Below the pieces are notes generated by a model. It was not told the origin of the DNA. It worked only from the letters and a program-made list of their open reading frames with translations, and made no database searches. The position numbers and the translations under genes were made by a program. Positions 6,004-6,627 of a stretch of 6,627 bases of DNA are shown here, piece by piece; position 1 is the stretch's first letter, and each line of letters begins with the position of its first letter. This stretch comes from Rhodocyclaceae bacterium (GTDB lineage Bacteria > Pseudomonadota > Gammaproteobacteria > Burkholderiales > Rhodocyclaceae): contig JADFDL010000093.1 of NCBI GenBank assembly GCA_018262875.1, positions 1 through 6,627 on the forward strand, given 5' to 3'.

Positions 6004-6627
6004 ATGAAAATCGAGTTCAACGCAAACAAGCGCGAACTGCAGGGCACCGGAGCGAGCCGCCGCCTGCGCCGTGCGGGCAAGGTGCCCGGCATTCTCTACG
6101 GTGGCGAGACGGCGGCCCAGCCGATCGAGGTGGATCACAATCAACTGTTCCATCAACTCAAGCTGGAGGCCTTCCATGCTTCCGTTCTGAGCATGAACCT
6201 GGACGGTCAGCAGCAGCAGGTTCTGTTGCGCGACTACCAGATGCATGCCTTCAAGCCGCTGGTGCTGCACGCGGATTTCCAGCGTGTCGCTGCCGACAGG
6301 AAGATTCACATGAAAGTGCCGCTGCACTTCATCAATACCGACATCGCCCCGGGCGTCAAGCTGCAGGGCGGTGTGGTCAGTCACGTGCTTAACGAACTCA
6401 ACGTCGTCTGTCTGCCAGCCGACCTGCCGGAGTTCATCGAGGTGGACATGAAGGACGTCTCCGTCGGCCATTCCATCCACATCAAGGAGCTCAATTTGCC
6501 GAAGGGCGTCGAAGCGGTGCTGCACCGGAATGAAAATCCGGTCGTGGCCACCATTGTCGTGCCGCGCGGCACCACCGAAGCCGATTTGGCGGTGGGCGAG
6601 GAAGCCGCTGCTGCTGTCGCCGCCGCG
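6004..6627 (+). CDS. rplY: 50S ribosomal protein L25/general stress protein Ctc (3' end outside the window)
   Basis: An open frame of 208 codons from the ATG at 6004 to the right edge with no stop. GGAG (5993-5996) is seven bases upstream. L25 binds 5S rRNA in the large subunit; this is the long two-domain form (TL5/CTC type). The N-terminal L25 domain covers about residues 1-93: [20 protein letters not shown], the conserved [13 protein letters not shown] (22-34), and [20 protein letters not shown]. The C-terminal beta domain spans about 100-190 ([22 protein letters not shown], then [20 protein letters not shown]). The tail then turns acidic and Ala-rich ([10 protein letters not shown]), as in other long-form members, so the stop is probably close to the edge. 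In related genomes pth (peptidyl-tRNA hydrolase) usually follows. It sits 52 bases after prs on the same strand. Confidence 0.95.
   Translation, partial: MKIEFNANKRELQGTGASRRLRRAGKVPGILYGGETAAQPIEVDHNQLFHQLKLEAFHASVLSMNLDGQQQQVLLRDYQMHAFKPLVLHADFQRVAADRKIHMKVPLHFINTDIAPGVKLQGGVVSHVLNELNVVCLPADLPEFIEVDMKDVSVGHSIHIKELNLPKGVEAVLHRNENPVVATIVVPRGTTEADLAVGEEAAAAVAAA

Noticed and set aside
1..6627. Search for CRISPR arrays, insertion sequences, attachment sites at the tRNA, and toxin-antitoxin pairs
   Set aside because: No direct-repeat array, transposase or integrase, and no repeat of the tRNA 3' end was seen. The region past the tRNA is conserved core genome.

Overview
This high-GC window carries a conserved housekeeping block typical of a betaproteobacterium. 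Protein features such as the N-terminus of the PRPP synthase, and the order TPR lipoprotein - lolB - ispE - tRNA-Gln - prs - rplY, fit that class. Rhodocyclales or a related order is my guess; the sequence alone does not settle it. I see no transposase, integrase, CRISPR array, toxin-antitoxin pair or defence island.

Left arm (minus strand, 1-1497): mutM (formamidopyrimidine-DNA glycosylase) is followed 88 bases downstream by the 5' part of a dynamin-like GTPase gene that runs off the left edge. The two face left and may be co-transcribed, although a weak extended -10 promoter can be drawn in the gap.

Divergent control region (1498-1602): 105 bases separate mutM from the rightward cluster. 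They hold a reasonable sigma70-type promoter for the right arm, with a small inverted repeat around its -35 box.

Right arm (plus strand, 1603-6627): a TPR outer-membrane lipoprotein (by synteny a candidate LbcA-type adaptor), lolB and ispE overlap at their stop/start codons (1 and 4 bases) and are clearly one translationally coupled unit. tRNA-Gln(UUG) begins six bases after the ispE stop. A strong 12-bp hairpin followed by TTTT comes next, then prs and rplY (L25/Ctc). rplY is open at the right edge.

The cluster joins envelope biogenesis (TPR lipoprotein, LolB), isoprenoid precursor supply (IspE), nucleotide precursor supply (Prs) and translation (tRNA-Gln, L25). The points that merit a second look are the LbcA-like gene next to lolB, a repeat-like GC-rich segment that extends LolB by about 24 residues and supplies the ispE ribosome binding site, and the terminator-like hairpin between tRNA-Gln and prs. 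No convincing previously undescribed system is visible.
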